The position numbers and the translations under genes are program-made. Shown here piece by piece: positions 16,691-25,604 of a stretch of 50,228 nt of DNA; the stretch's first letter is position 1; every line of letters begins with the position of its first letter. The DNA lies in assembly GCA_002695185.1 (NCBI GenBank), contig NZOF01000107.1, positions 1 to 50,228 on the forward strand. Direction: 5' to 3'. The stretch comes from Erythrobacter sp. (GTDB taxonomy: Bacteria; Pseudomonadota; Alphaproteobacteria; Sphingomonadales; Sphingomonadaceae). Under the pieces are notes generated by a model. It searched no databases and was not told the origin of the DNA. It was given only the letters and a program-made list of their open reading frames with translations.

Positions 16691-17298
16691 TGGGGGCTGA
16701 ACAACGTACGGCCTCCGAGAAGGCCGATTTCAAAAAGGAACTGACCGATGTCGTTCCTCACTTACGCGCTTTCGCCCGCGGTCTCTGCGGCCGCGCGGAC
16801 ATGGCCGATGATCTTGTACAGGAAACCCTGCTGAAGGCTTGGGCCGCACAAGAACGGTTCCAGCCCGGAACGAGCATGCGCGCATGGACATTTGTAATTC
16901 TGCGCAACGCTTATCTTACCGATATGCGTCGCAACCGCTTCCGTGGGGAATATGATGAAACCGTGGCGGAGCGGATACTGACGGCGCCTGCCGGCCAGGA
17001 AGAACCAATCCACTTGTCAGATATGCATCGCGCCCTGCTCACACTCCCGCCAGAACGCCGTGAAGCTCTTCTTCTGGTAGGAGCTGGAGGGTTTTCTTAC
17101 GAAGAAGCTGCTAACATTTGCGGCTGCGCGGTTGGGACGATTAAAAGTCGTGTTGGACGCGCCCGTTCCGCTCTAAATGCGATGCTAGCCGATGGGTCTA
17201 TTCCAAAGCGCTCGATAGACGACGATACAGCACATCGAGCTATACTTGAGGAATTGGACGATGTCGCTGCAGGACAGGGCTCTACTTCGCGGAATTGA
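16690..17298 (+). CDS. ecfG: general stress ECF sigma factor EcfG
   Basis: This is a 202-residue sigma factor of the ECF15/EcfG group. Region 2 is at residues about 20-90 (ADMADDLVQETLLKAWAAQE, SMRAWTFVILRN, YLTDMRRNR), and region 4 at about 115-165 (ALLTLPPERREALLLVGAGG, then YEEAANICGCAVGTIKSR as the -35 binding helix-turn-helix). It recognises GGAAC/CGTT promoters, three of which are found in this window. It is co-translated with nepR. An AI-2E family permease follows 53 bp later without an obvious promoter. Confidence 0.96.
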   Translation: MGAEQRTASEKADFKKELTDVVPHLRAFARGLCGRADMADDLVQETLLKAWAAQERFQPGTSMRAWTFVILRNAYLTDMRRNRFRGEYDETVAERILTAPAGQEEPIHLSDMHRALLTLPPERREALLLVGAGGFSYEEAANICGCAVGTIKSRVGRARSALNAMLADGSIPKRSIDDDTAHRAILEELDDVAAGQGSTSRN

Positions 17299-17351
17299 TG
17301 GCGAAGCCAGTTCCCTTGTTCGCTTGTCGATCAGGCGCGAGATAAGCTCAA

Positions 17352-18530
17352 ATGACTGACAGCGAGATCAAACAAGAAGGTCTTCCTCCCTCCCTTGGTT
17401 CGCAGGGAGACGGTCGCTTTTCGCTCGCCGAACAAGAGCTGCGTTTGATCTCCGCGTTGGTTCTCCTGATCGGCATCGGGCTGTTTCTCGCCCTTCCCTT
17501 CGTCCTTTCGATCGGATCGGTAGTCTTTCTTCCGGTTGTCACCGCGATTATCCTCACCGTCATTCTCTCTCCTCTGGCGGACAAGCTAAATGGATGGGGA
17601 CTTCCCAACGCACTGTCTGCATTAATTTCATTACTGGTTTTTTTCGCGGTCCTGCTGCTTGCGCTCGCTCTAATCCTGCAACCTGCCATTGCACTTTTCG
17701 ACCAGTTGCCAGCGATGCTGAAGCAAGTCGGCGAACGCTTTACCCAGCTGCGAGACCAGTTCGCATGGATCGGGCAGATAAACGAACAGCTCGCCGAATT
17801 AGTGGACCGCGGCGAGTCGCAAGAAGTCGTCGTTGCCACGCCGAGCTTATTGGAAGAACTCGCTTTTGCGACACCTAGCTTGGTGATCGAAACCATTCTC
17901 ACCTTGTTAATGGCGTTCTTCATGATCGAAGCCCGTATTCGGCTTCGTCAGCGCTTACTGTTTGGCCGGACGAATTTTGGAACCAGCATCAAGGCTGCGC
18001 GCGTACTTCGCGAAGTGCAGGACCGGGTAGCGGCGTACATTCTGACGGTCGGGTGGATCAACGCCGCAGTTGGCATCATTGTCGCGTTGGGCGCTTGGGC
18101 ACTTGATGTCGATGCCCCGATCATGTGGGGCGGCCTCGCCGCAATTCTGAACTTCCTGCCCTACATCGGTCCGACAGTGATGGTTGGATTGCTTGCCCTC
18201 TTTGGCATCGGAACCGCCGAAACCATGTTTCTGGGGCTAATACCCGCGGCAGCCTATCTTGGTCTGCATACGATCGAGGCCAATGTGGTTACGCCGTCGA
18301 TACTTGGTGCGCGGTTCACTATGAACCCGGTCATGATTTTAATAGCGTTATCTTATTTCACGTGGATCTGGGGCGTTTTCGGCGCCCTTCTTTCGGTCCC
18401 TATATTACTGATGCTGACCGCATTGTTCGATCATGTCGGAAGGCCAAACCTGGTAGGCTTTATTTTTGGCGAACCGCTTTTTGCCAACAATCTGCTCGAT
18501 CTTTCTGCGGAACCCGACACCGAAATTTAA
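17352..18530 (+). CDS. AI-2E family transporter / PerM-like permease
   Basis: The 392-residue protein has about eight hydrophobic segments and the UPF0118 layout: two N-terminal helices (about 38-75), a third near 90, a long amphipathic region with LPAMLKQVGERFTQLRDQF (about 118-165), then the C-terminal helices. GGLAAILNFLPYIGPTVMVGL (about 259-279) is the family hallmark. Members have been linked to autoinducer-2 export, sodium/proton exchange or stress tolerance, and the substrate here is unknown. Its position right after ecfG suggests co-expression with the stress sigma factor. Confidence 0.88.
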   Translation: MTDSEIKQEGLPPSLGSQGDGRFSLAEQELRLISALVLLIGIGLFLALPFVLSIGSVVFLPVVTAIILTVILSPLADKLNGWGLPNALSALISLLVFFAVLLLALALILQPAIALFDQLPAMLKQVGERFTQLRDQFAWIGQINEQLAELVDRGESQEVVVATPSLLEELAFATPSLVIETILTLLMAFFMIEARIRLRQRLLFGRTNFGTSIKAARVLREVQDRVAAYILTVGWINAAVGIIVALGAWALDVDAPIMWGGLAAILNFLPYIGPTVMVGLLALFGIGTAETMFLGLIPAAAYLGLHTIEANVVTPSILGARFTMNPVMILIALSYFTWIWGVFGALLSVPILLMLTALFDHVGRPNLVGFIFGEPLFANNLLDLSAEPDTEI

Positions 18531-18563
18531 AAAAGCCGCCGTGCCATCGCACAGCGGCTTTTT
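18531..18563. terminator. bidirectional intrinsic terminator
   Basis: A hairpin (GCCGC and GTGC arms with one mismatch and loop CATC) is flanked by an A tract on the left and five T on the right, so it can work on both strands. It lies between the convergent AI-2E permease and superoxide dismutase genes. Confidence 0.9.
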
Positions 18564-18584
18564 GAGTCTTCACGGAATGGCTGC

Positions 18585-19196
18585 TCAGCCAGGATATTCC
18601 CAAGTGGTGCCACGGGCAAGATTATCGCTCGCGAAGCTCCAGTTAAGCTTGTCACTCACAGCACCCAGATATTCAGGACGTGCGTTCTGATGATCGAGAT
18701 AGTAAGCGTGTTCCCACAGATCGATGACCAGTAGCGGGTTAACACCGTCCTGATCCGCCAGAGTATCACCGTCATGGGTTTCTTCGATAGTCAGCTCGCC
18801 ATTCTTTACTGCGAGCCAAACCCAGCCGCTGGCAAAATGCCCGGCACCGCGCTCTTTAAGCTTATCTTTGAGATTGTCGACCGAGCCGAAAGCCTTGTCG
18901 ATCATGCTCTTAAGTTCATCTGAAGCAGCGGTTTCTTCGCTGGCCATCGAATGCCAGTAAAATCCATGATTCCAACTCTGCGCAGAGTTGTTGAAAAGGC
19001 CCTGATCGCTACCGCGAGCCGACGAAATCACCTCTTTGAGCTTCTTACCCTCAAGGTCGCCGCCTTCGATTGCAGCATTTGTTTTGTCGATATAAGCCTT
19101 GTGATGCTTGCCGTGGTGATAGCTCAGCGTTTTCGCCGACACAGCTGGTTCAAGGGCGGTGTCTTCATAAGGAAGGTCGATAAGCTCGAAAGCCAT
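18585..19196 (-). CDS. sodB: superoxide dismutase, Fe (or Fe/Mn) type
   Basis: The enzyme converts superoxide to oxygen and hydrogen peroxide. The 203-residue length is usual. Metal ligands can be seen: His27 (LSYHHGKHH), His77 (SWNHGFYW), and the Asp and His in the C-terminal IDLWEHAYY. Gln73 before SWNH is the N-terminal outer-sphere glutamine position that favours the iron form over manganese. It lacks a signal peptide and so is cytosolic. It is a single gene, transcribed away from glmM. Confidence 0.94.
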   Translation of the reverse strand: MAFELIDLPYEDTALEPAVSAKTLSYHHGKHHKAYIDKTNAAIEGGDLEGKKLKEVISSARGSDQGLFNNSAQSWNHGFYWHSMASEETAASDELKSMIDKAFGSVDNLKDKLKERGAGHFASGWVWLAVKNGELTIEETHDGDTLADQDGVNPLLVIDLWEHAYYLDHQNARPEYLGAVSDKLNWSFASDNLARGTTWEYPG

Positions 19197-19372
19197 GGAA
19201 TGGTCCCCTTTAAGAATTGGTGTTGAAAAATCGGGTGTTCGAAACCCTAACGCACATCAGAGCTTGTGGTTGCACATGGCCAAGACAATAGGAACACAAC
19301 TGCCAGCATAGGGCTTTTCTTTAGGCGACAGTGGGCTCTGTAGGCCACTTAGGATTTTTACGAGAGGTAGCG

Positions 19373-20710
19373 ATGGTCCGCAAATTTTTTGGCACTGACG
19401 GTATCCGCGGTCGGGTGAACGACGGCGTTATGACCGCAGAAAATGCAATGAAGGTCGGACACGCAGCGGGAACACACTTTCTCCGCGGCGACCATCGTCA
19501 CCGAGTTGTTATCGGTAAGGATACCCGCCTGTCAGGGTACATGGTCGAAAGCGCCCTAGTGGCAGGGTTCGCCAGCGTCGGAATGGACGTGATCATGACC
19601 GGCCCTCTACCAACGCCCGCGATTGCCTTGCTAACCCGAGAAATGCGCGCGGACCTCGGAGTCATGATCTCTGCCAGCCACAATCCCTTCGAAGATAATG
19701 GGATCAAGTTGTTCGGACCGGACGGCTTCAAATTGTCCGATGCGGCAGAGATGGCCATCGAAACGCTGATGGAACAAGAGCCGTTGCTCGTAAGGCCGGA
19801 AATGATCGGTCGTGCACGCCGCATCGATGATGCGAGCGGGAGATATATTCATGCGGTCAAGCAATCGGTTGCAAGCGACATCCGTTTCGATGGCCTTAAG
19901 GTCGTCGTCGACTGTGCAAATGGTGCGGCCTATCGCGTTGCCCCCTCTGCCATCTGGGAGCTTGGAGCAGATGTCGTTGCAATGGGCGTCGAGCCGAACG
20001 GCATCAATATCAATCGCGGTGTGGGATCAACTTCGCTCGATGCGATCAAGTCTCGGGTAATCGAGGAAAAGGCAGACATCGGAATAGCCCTAGATGGCGA
20101 TGCGGACCGGCTCATTGTGATTGATGAAAAGGGCCGAGCGGTCGATGGGGATCAGATCATGGCTTTGATTGCCTCACGCCTGCATGAGCGCGGCGACCTT
20201 ACTGGAGGCGGTGTCGTTGCGACCGTGATGAGCAATCTTGGGCTCGAACGCTATTTACAAGGTATCGGCCTCTCACTCGAGCGAACGAAGGTGGGTGATC
20301 GTTACGTGCTAGAAAGAATGCGCGAGGGTGGCTTCAACGTAGGCGGTGAACAATCGGGTCATATGATTTTAACCGATCACGGCACGACAGGTGATGGCAC
20401 AGTAGCCGCATTGCGCGTACTCGCCAGCCTCGTCCGTTTGGGTAAACAAGCGAGCGAATTGCTGCACGTTTTCGATCCGGTTCCCCAGCTTCTGAAGAAC
20501 GTTAGATATTCAGCTGGCGTTCCACTGGAGAATGAAGCTGTTAAAAAAGCGGTAGCCGATTCTGAAAAAGAACTCGAAGGCAAGGGTCGCCTTGTGATTC
20601 GGCCCTCCGGCACCGAGCCTGTCATTCGAGTCATGGCCGAAGGTGATGATGCAGGGCAGGTGGAAAAAGTGGTCGACCGTATTTGCGACGCCGTGAAGGC
20701 CGCTGCCTGA
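19373..20710 (+). CDS. glmM: phosphoglucosamine mutase GlmM
   Basis: GlmM converts glucosamine-6-phosphate to glucosamine-1-phosphate for UDP-GlcNAc, peptidoglycan and LPS synthesis. The 445-residue protein starts [12 protein letters not shown] and carries the phosphoserine loop [10 protein letters not shown] with Ser102, the metal loop DGDADRLI, the sugar-binding GGEQSGH, and the phosphate-binding [12 protein letters not shown] near the C-terminus. The ATG at 19373 follows a GAGAGGTAG site. An in-frame ATG 42 bp upstream is not conserved. Its stop overlaps the DUF1272 start by one base. Confidence 0.96.
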   Translation: MVRKFFGTDGIRGRVNDGVMTAENAMKVGHAAGTHFLRGDHRHRVVIGKDTRLSGYMVESALVAGFASVGMDVIMTGPLPTPAIALLTREMRADLGVMISASHNPFEDNGIKLFGPDGFKLSDAAEMAIETLMEQEPLLVRPEMIGRARRIDDASGRYIHAVKQSVASDIRFDGLKVVVDCANGAAYRVAPSAIWELGADVVAMGVEPNGININRGVGSTSLDAIKSRVIEEKADIGIALDGDADRLIVIDEKGRAVDGDQIMALIASRLHERGDLTGGGVVATVMSNLGLERYLQGIGLSLERTKVGDRYVLERMREGGFNVGGEQSGHMILTDHGTTGDGTVAALRVLASLVRLGKQASELLHVFDPVPQLLKNVRYSAGVPLENEAVKKAVADSEKELEGKGRLVIRPSGTEPVIRVMAEGDDAGQVEKVVDRICDAVKAAA

Positions 20711-20937
20711 TGCTAGAGATGCGAACCAACTGCGAGAAGTGCGGCGCGCTTACCCCGGCGGAGGCGCCCGGTTCATTCATCTGCAGCCTAGAATGTACGT
20801 TTTGCGCTGATTGTGCGGATAATTTGGATGATCTTTGCCCCAACTGCGGGGGTGAACTTATGGACCGGCCGACGAGAAGTTCTCAACTACAGAAGAAATA
20901 CCCAGCCGCCACTGTTCGGATGGGCGAGAATGGCTGA
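20710..20937 (+). CDS. DUF1272 small zinc-ribbon-like protein
   Basis: The 75-residue protein has four CxxC-type pairs: NCEKC, ICSLEC, CADC and CPNC, arranged as in DUF1272, which probably binds zinc. No enzymatic role is known. The ATG at 20710 overlaps the glmM stop (TGATG), and the gene overlaps thiD by 8 bases at its end, so it is translated between the two in a compact operon. Confidence 0.85.
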   Translation: MLEMRTNCEKCGALTPAEAPGSFICSLECTFCADCADNLDDLCPNCGGELMDRPTRSSQLQKKYPAATVRMGENG

Positions 20938-21751
20938 TCGGCTACAAGCGCCTCGTATTCTGGCGATTGCCGGATCCGACTCATCCGGCGGAGCGGGCAT
21001 TCAGGCCGACATCAAAACCATCACCATGCTTGGCGGCTACGCGATGACGGCCATAACAGCCGTCACTGCCCAAAATACTATCGGCGTTCAGAACGTCGAA
21101 GTGTTCGGCACCGATTTCGTGCTGGAGCAAGTTGAAAGTTGCCTTTCGGACATCGGCGCGGATGCCATCAAAATCGGTATGTTGGGATCGCCCGAAATCG
21201 CGCTGGCGCTGGCGGAGCGACTGAAGAGTTTCGCCGGAGCCATCGTATTTGATCCGGTAATGGTCTCGACGAGCGGTGCAATCTTAGCCGATGACAATAC
21301 TGTCGAAGCGTTCAGTGCATTGATGCAGATCGCCACCGTAGTAACACCAAATCTGCCGGAACTTGCGGCTCTTACCGGACGCGCGGATATACCTTCCGAC
21401 GAAATTTTCAACGCGGCACGCCAACTCGCCGACGCTCAGGATGCGATCGTTTTGGCGAAGGGGGGTCACGCGGATGGTGATCAGGTTATTGACTACGTCG
21501 TATCGGCGAGCGGCAAGATTGCCAGCTTTGGTCACGAACGGATTGATACCGACCACACGCATGGCACCGGGTGCACGCTTTCCTCAGCGCTTGCCACTAT
21601 GCTGGCACACGGCCAGCCACTCACCCACGCCGTGCGCATAGCTCGCGCTTTCACACGAGCAGCCATTGAAAATGCCCCTGGGTATGGCCGAGGAAACGGC
21701 CCGCTGGGCCACCAATCAGTCAGGAAGCTGGAGCCGGGCGACGCGCTCTAA
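20930..21751 (+). CDS. thiD: bifunctional hydroxymethylpyrimidine kinase/phosphomethylpyrimidine kinase ThiD
   Basis: ThiD phosphorylates HMP and HMP-P for thiamine synthesis. The 273-residue ribokinase-fold protein has the N-terminal AIAGSDSSGGAGIQADIKT, VFDPVMVSTSG, VTPNLPELAALTGR, AKGGHADGDQVIDYV and the catalytic THGTGCTLSSALAT near the C-terminus. The start ATG at 20930 lies inside the DUF1272 end (8-base overlap), with GGATGGGCGAGA nearby. No TPP riboswitch or other thi gene is seen. It overlaps the convergent LOG gene by 4 bases. Confidence 0.94.
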   Translation: MADRLQAPRILAIAGSDSSGGAGIQADIKTITMLGGYAMTAITAVTAQNTIGVQNVEVFGTDFVLEQVESCLSDIGADAIKIGMLGSPEIALALAERLKSFAGAIVFDPVMVSTSGAILADDNTVEAFSALMQIATVVTPNLPELAALTGRADIPSDEIFNAARQLADAQDAIVLAKGGHADGDQVIDYVVSASGKIASFGHERIDTDHTHGTGCTLSSALATMLAHGQPLTHAVRIARAFTRAAIENAPGYGRGNGPLGHQSVRKLEPGDAL

Positions 21752-22635
21752 CGATCAAGTTCGTAAAACGCCGAAATATGGTTCCAGGCATCCTCCGCCG
21801 TTTCGCACCAGCGGAACAGTTCGAGGTCCTTTTTCGAAATAGTGCCCTCTTCGGCGATTGCTTCGAAATTGACGACCCGTTTCCAGAAATCCTCACCAAA
21901 TAGGAGGATTGGCATGGGCTTCATCTTTCCTGTCTGGATGAGCGTCAGCAGTTCAAAGAATTCATCGAACGTTCCGAAGCCTCCCGGGAAAACGGCAACA
22001 GCTTTGGCGCGCAGCAAAAAGTGCATTTTACGCAAAGCGAAATAATGAAAATTCAGGGAAAGGTACGGCGTCACGTAGGTATTTGGCGCCTGCTCGTGAG
22101 GCAGGATGATGTTCAGGCCAATGCTTTCCCCACCCGCGTCGCTGGCGCCGCGATTGGCTGCTTCCATGATCGAGGGGCCACCACCCGAGCATACGACGAA
22201 TTGTCTTTTACCATCCTCGATGATCGACTTTTCCGTCACTATGCGCGCGAGCTTGCGTGCTTCGCCGTAATACTTGGATTTTGCTACCAGGCTTTCAACA
22301 ACCCTGCGCTCGTCCTCGGGCAGATCCTTGGCGCCCGCAAGCGCCTCGTCGGCAGCTTCGGGAGGTGGGATTCTCGCGCTACCGTACATTACCATGGTGG
22401 AGCCAACCCCAGCCTCGTCGAGGATCATTTCCGGCTTCAGCAATTCCAGTTGAAAGCGTACAGGGCGCAATTCCTCGCGCAGCAAGAACTCTTTGTCCTG
22501 AAACGCGAGTTTATAGGCTGGATGCGCCGTCTGCGGCGTTTGCTTGGGCTGAGATTTCTCGAATTCGGCCTCTTTTTCGGCCGGGTAGAATTTGCGATCC
22601 TTGAGATCGCGCTTCTTATTTTCTTCTTCTGTCAT
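21748..22635 (-). CDS. LOG family protein (TIGR00730-type Rossmann fold)
   Basis: The 295-residue protein has the LOG signature PGGFGTFDEFFELLTLIQTG and an upstream VVCSGGGPSIMEAANRGA. Characterised LOG proteins release free cytokinin-type bases from nucleoside monophosphates, and older annotations call them lysine decarboxylases in error. A charged N-terminal extension of about 70 residues precedes the fold. The ATG at 22635 is used because an ATG at 22671 adds an unconserved leader. tRNA-Trp lies just upstream on the same strand. Confidence 0.88.
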   Translation of the reverse strand: MTEEENKKRDLKDRKFYPAEKEAEFEKSQPKQTPQTAHPAYKLAFQDKEFLLREELRPVRFQLELLKPEMILDEAGVGSTMVMYGSARIPPPEAADEALAGAKDLPEDERRVVESLVAKSKYYGEARKLARIVTEKSIIEDGKRQFVVCSGGGPSIMEAANRGASDAGGESIGLNIILPHEQAPNTYVTPYLSLNFHYFALRKMHFLLRAKAVAVFPGGFGTFDEFFELLTLIQTGKMKPMPILLFGEDFWKRVVNFEAIAEEGTISKKDLELFRWCETAEDAWNHISAFYELDR

Positions 22636-22686
22636 GTACCGCGCGATAGTGCGGACGTGCGTAAGCGACAAGTCATGAGAAGAAAA

Positions 22687-22762
22687 TGGCAGGGGTGACA
22701 GGATTCGAACCCGTGGCCCTCGGTTTTGGAGACCGATGCTCTACCAGCTGAGCTACACCCCT
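22687..22762 (-). tRNA. tRNA-Trp (CCA)
   Basis: A minus-strand cloverleaf of 76 bases has acceptor stem AGGGGTG/CACCCCT, D arm AGCTCAGCTGGTAGAGC, anticodon loop CTCCAAA (anticodon CCA) and T arm GGGTTCGAATCC. The discriminator is G, and CCA is encoded. Confidence 0.97.
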
Positions 22763-22851
22763 GCAGCGTCAAGACGGGGCGCATTAGTATGGGGCGCGCG
22801 AATTGGCAAGACGCGTATCGCACCCGAGTTCAAACTGTTAGAGATAAATCC

Positions 22852-23535
22852 ATGCATGCCCCCCCTTCCGACCTCATTCCGGTTGAACTCCTGTTGCGCG
22901 CCTATCGCAGCGGTGTGTTCCCGATGGCGGATCATCGAAGCGATCGGGAAGTCTATTGGGTCGAGCCTCGGGAACGGGCCATCATTCCGCTCGACGGGTT
23001 TCACCTTTCGCGAAGCCTGCGCAAGGTGATTCGGCAAGAGCGCTTCAGAGTCAGCTGCGACGAGGACTTTGCGGGCGTGATCTCAGCGTGCGCTCAGCCC
23101 CGCGAAGAACTTTCCGAAAGCTGGATCAGCCACCAGATCGAGGCGAGTTACATTGCCCTCCACGAGGTTGGGCATGCACATTCGGTCGAGGTGTGGGACG
23201 CTGATACATTGGTTGGCGGCTTATACGGAGTAACGTTCGACCGAGTATTTTGCGGAGAGAGCATGTTCAGCCGCGCTACCAATGCTAGCAAGGTCGCTCT
23301 TACCTGGTTGGTCGCTTCGATGCGTCGCGCTGGATACGTGCTTCTGGATTGTCAGTTCATGACCGGACATTTGGGGTCAATGGGTGCGGTAGCCATGCCA
23401 CAAGCTGCCTACCTCGAGCAACTCTTTGAGGCCAAAGGGTATCCTCTTATGAGCTTGCCCGACGCATTCGCCGAAATCCTGGCTCACTCTTCGCCAGGGA
23501 AGTCCATCGCGCAGGATTTGACCCAGACATCATAA
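22852..23535 (+). CDS. aat: leucyl/phenylalanyl-tRNA--protein transferase
   Basis: Aat adds Leu or Phe from tRNA to N-terminal Lys or Arg, marking proteins for ClpS-ClpAP. The 227-residue protein has the family pattern: LLLRAYRSGVFPMAD at the N-terminus, WVEPRERAIIPLD, then HSVEVWDADTLVGGLYGV and FCGESMFSRATNASKVAL with the catalytic region, and LLDCQFMTGHLGSMGA. The ATG at 22852 is preferred. An in-frame ATG at 22726 lies within tRNA-Trp. The last 52 bases overlap the convergent DUF2155 gene. Confidence 0.95.
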   Translation: MHAPPSDLIPVELLLRAYRSGVFPMADHRSDREVYWVEPRERAIIPLDGFHLSRSLRKVIRQERFRVSCDEDFAGVISACAQPREELSESWISHQIEASYIALHEVGHAHSVEVWDADTLVGGLYGVTFDRVFCGESMFSRATNASKVALTWLVASMRRAGYVLLDCQFMTGHLGSMGAVAMPQAAYLEQLFEAKGYPLMSLPDAFAEILAHSSPGKSIAQDLTQTS

Positions 23536-23969
23536 ATCGGGTGCTCCACCACATTCAGCGCCGGTTTGTTCTTGAACAGCCAGCCTGAGAAAACTTTCCG
23601 AAAATCATTTTGAGTCCCGCGCTCGCGGACAAGCATTTGCAGGAAGGCGCCTTCGTCCTTTTCGAACTCCCACGGTGCAGTGCGTTCGCAGGCGCGCAAT
23701 CGAATGATCACGTCGCCCACACGTTTTTGCTCGCCGGGCTTAAGTTCCAGATCTTCGCTTAAATTGTTGCGCTTGTTCAACAAGCCGATCGTGGCAACAC
23801 GTTCGTCCATCGGCGTGCCGATGCCGGCCTCATCTCCTGAAATTTCAGGGAGGTCGATGCTTTCGAGCTCTTCGGGTATCTGCGTTTGTACTGGCGCCGG
23901 CTCGGGCGGATCATCCGAGCAGGCGACGACCAGCGACACCGCCACGAAAAGCGCGACCGGCCGAAACAT
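23484..23969 (-). CDS. DUF2155 lipoprotein-like protein
   Basis: The 161-residue protein begins with a signal sequence whose hydrophobic stretch ends VSLVVAC, a lipobox, so it is likely an exported lipoprotein. The C-terminal domain (RVGDVIIRLRACERTAPWE, then VFSGWLFKNKPALNVVEHP) fits DUF2155. Its role is unknown. In alphaproteobacteria such a gene is commonly beside aat and the NDUFA12-like gene, as here. The start at 23969 is 2 bases past the NDUFA12 stop. An ATG at 23990 would overlap that gene. Confidence 0.85.
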   Translation of the reverse strand: MFRPVALFVAVSLVVACSDDPPEPAPVQTQIPEELESIDLPEISGDEAGIGTPMDERVATIGLLNKRNNLSEDLELKPGEQKRVGDVIIRLRACERTAPWEFEKDEGAFLQMLVRERGTQNDFRKVFSGWLFKNKPALNVVEHPIYDVWVKSCAMDFPGEE

Positions 23970-23971
23970 GA

Positions 23972-24367
23972 TCAAGCGTCCGGCGACCAAGCTTCGTAAT
24001 CGCCTACCGCACGGGCACGCTTACCGCCCCGCTCCAACGCGCCCTGCGGACGGTAGGCCGTAGCCGTGCCGGTTGCGTTGGGCGTGTAATCGGTTTCCCA
24101 AATCCGCGCTGGCGGAAGATTGCTCTCCGGCACATCGTCGAAGGCGCCATGCAACCAGCCGTGCCATTCGCTCGGCACGCGGCTTGCATCGTTCACACCT
24201 TCGTAGATCACCCAGCGGCGTTCGCGCTGGCCCTTCTTCGGCTTGGACCGGAAATAGGCATTGCCCTGCGCATCGGTGCCGACCTGTTCGCCGTTGCGCC
24301 AGCTCCAGAGGTGCGTGCCGATGGTCGCGCCATTCCACCAGGTGAAGATTTTGCCGAGGAAACTCAT
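23972..24367 (-). CDS. NADH:ubiquinone oxidoreductase subunit NDUFA12-like
   Basis: The 131-residue protein matches the complex I accessory subunit NDUFA12/B17.2 found in alphaproteobacteria and mitochondria. Landmarks are TIGTHLWSWRNGEQVGTDAQ, RRWVIYEG, VPSEWHGWLHG and the proline-rich end. It supports assembly or stability of complex I at the inner membrane. The ATG at 24367 gives the family length, and an in-frame ATG at 24478 is too far upstream. The main nuo operon is not in the window. The first sampled line of the gene's 3' end is very GC-rich (46 of 60 bases at 24001-24060). Confidence 0.92.
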   Translation of the reverse strand: MSFLGKIFTWWNGATIGTHLWSWRNGEQVGTDAQGNAYFRSKPKKGQRERRWVIYEGVNDASRVPSEWHGWLHGAFDDVPESNLPPARIWETDYTPNATGTATAYRPQGALERGGKRARAVGDYEAWSPDA

Positions 24368-24419
24368 GATCGCGCGCCTAGCCGATTCGTGTCCTTGCGC
24401 CAAGCTTCTCGTGAGCGTT

Positions 24420-24920
24420 TCACCACGCAACCCGATCGCCCGGCTCAATACCGAGTTCGGCCGCACGCCCACCGGCAATCTCGAGCACCGCGCTCGCAGA
24501 GCCGACCGAATAGACCTGATCTTCGGAATAGGGTTCGGTCATTGCAGCGATATTTGAGATACGGCCATCCAGGCCAATGAAAATGATATCGAGCGGAATG
24601 GGCGTGTTCTTCATCCAAAATGCGCGCGCTGTCGGCTGCTCGCTTGGAAAAATCATTGCCTCGTCGGGGCCAAGCTCGGTGCGGTACATCAGGCCTTTCG
24701 TCTGATTTTCCGCAGTGTCGGCCATCTCCGCGACGAACTCATGCGACCCGTCCTTTCCGGTGACGACAACCGGGACGAGTCCCAGCCCTGAGACCGGGTG
24801 GATGGACTGATCCGCTGGTGTAACTTCGGCCCGAGCGGCCGCGACATCGGCTGCGGGCGAACAGCCCATGATTACGGCGATCATTAGGATGGGAATTAGT
24901 CTCGTGCTTCTTCGACCCAT
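24420..24920 (-). CDS. DUF192 family exported protein
   Basis: The 166-residue protein starts RRSTRLIPILMIAVIMGCS, a lipoprotein signal with Cys at residue 20. The rest is DUF192: HEFVAEMADTAENQTKGLMY, then ARAFWMKNTPIPLDIIFI and VLEIAGGRAAELGIEPGD. Function is unknown, but small bacterial members are exported beta-rich proteins. The start overlaps the end of recX by 25 bases, so the two are probably translationally linked. An internal ATG at 24884 would also keep a lipobox. Confidence 0.85.
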   Translation of the reverse strand: MGRRSTRLIPILMIAVIMGCSPAADVAAARAEVTPADQSIHPVSGLGLVPVVVTGKDGSHEFVAEMADTAENQTKGLMYRTELGPDEAMIFPSEQPTARAFWMKNTPIPLDIIFIGLDGRISNIAAMTEPYSEDQVYSVGSASAVLEIAGGRAAELGIEPGDRVAW

Positions 24921-25492
24921 TCTTCCAGCTCCGCTTCAGCGTTCGCCTCGACCACTCGCCGGGCATGATCGAAGGAATGGCCTGCTCGGAGAGTAGCCGC
25001 AAGCTGCTTTTCGCGCTTCTTGCGGGCTGCGTCCGCATTGTCGCCGACATCGCTCATTCCAAACAATCCGAACCGCCTACGTCTCGCGTAAGCAACTGCA
25101 GCATTTCGTGCCTCCCATTCCCCTGGCGCGTTGGTCTGGCGCAAGTCTTCGCTTAGGCCATCGGCCCGCAACTTTTCTTCTACGCGGCGGGCCCCGTACC
25201 CCCTCGCTAGCAAACCGGTTGCTTTCGTCCGGGCATAAGCCTCATCATCGACGTAGTTCTTTTCTGCAAAACGTGTGACGAGACCGGCAACATCGGGCTC
25301 ATCTTCGCCTTCCCAACCTCGTTCGCGCAGTTTGCGGCGTAGGTAGGTTTCCAGCTTTCCTGAAGACGTTGCGAAGCGAGCCACATAATGAAGCGCGAGG
25401 TCGTTCAGCCGCACACGGTCGAGCGGTTTTGGTGTGCGACGAGTGCGCCTGCGTGTTGCATGACCATCAGCCATCGGCCATATTCGTGCCAC
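24896..25492 (-). CDS. recX: regulatory protein RecX
   Basis: RecX limits RecA filament growth. The 198-residue protein is made of helical repeats typical of the family: LNDLALHYVARFATSSGKLE, then LVTRFAEKNYVDDEAYART and RGYGARRVEEKLRADGLSED. A basic N-terminal tail with RRRTRRTPK precedes the fold. An alternative start at 25474 (MADGHA) is equally possible. recA is not adjacent. DUF192 follows with a 25-base overlap. Confidence 0.85.
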   Translation of the reverse strand: MARIWPMADGHATRRRTRRTPKPLDRVRLNDLALHYVARFATSSGKLETYLRRKLRERGWEGEDEPDVAGLVTRFAEKNYVDDEAYARTKATGLLARGYGARRVEEKLRADGLSEDLRQTNAPGEWEARNAAVAYARRRRFGLFGMSDVGDNADAARKKREKQLAATLRAGHSFDHARRVVEANAEAELEEWVEEARD

Positions 25493-25604
25493 AAACCCCT
25501 TCGAATGGGAAAGTTTGATTAGCCTCCGATATGGATAAAAGGACGCTATTCGTCTGAAGGTCGCCTTCTAAGGGCATTGTTTTCAAAAGGTTACAAGAGA
25601 AAAT

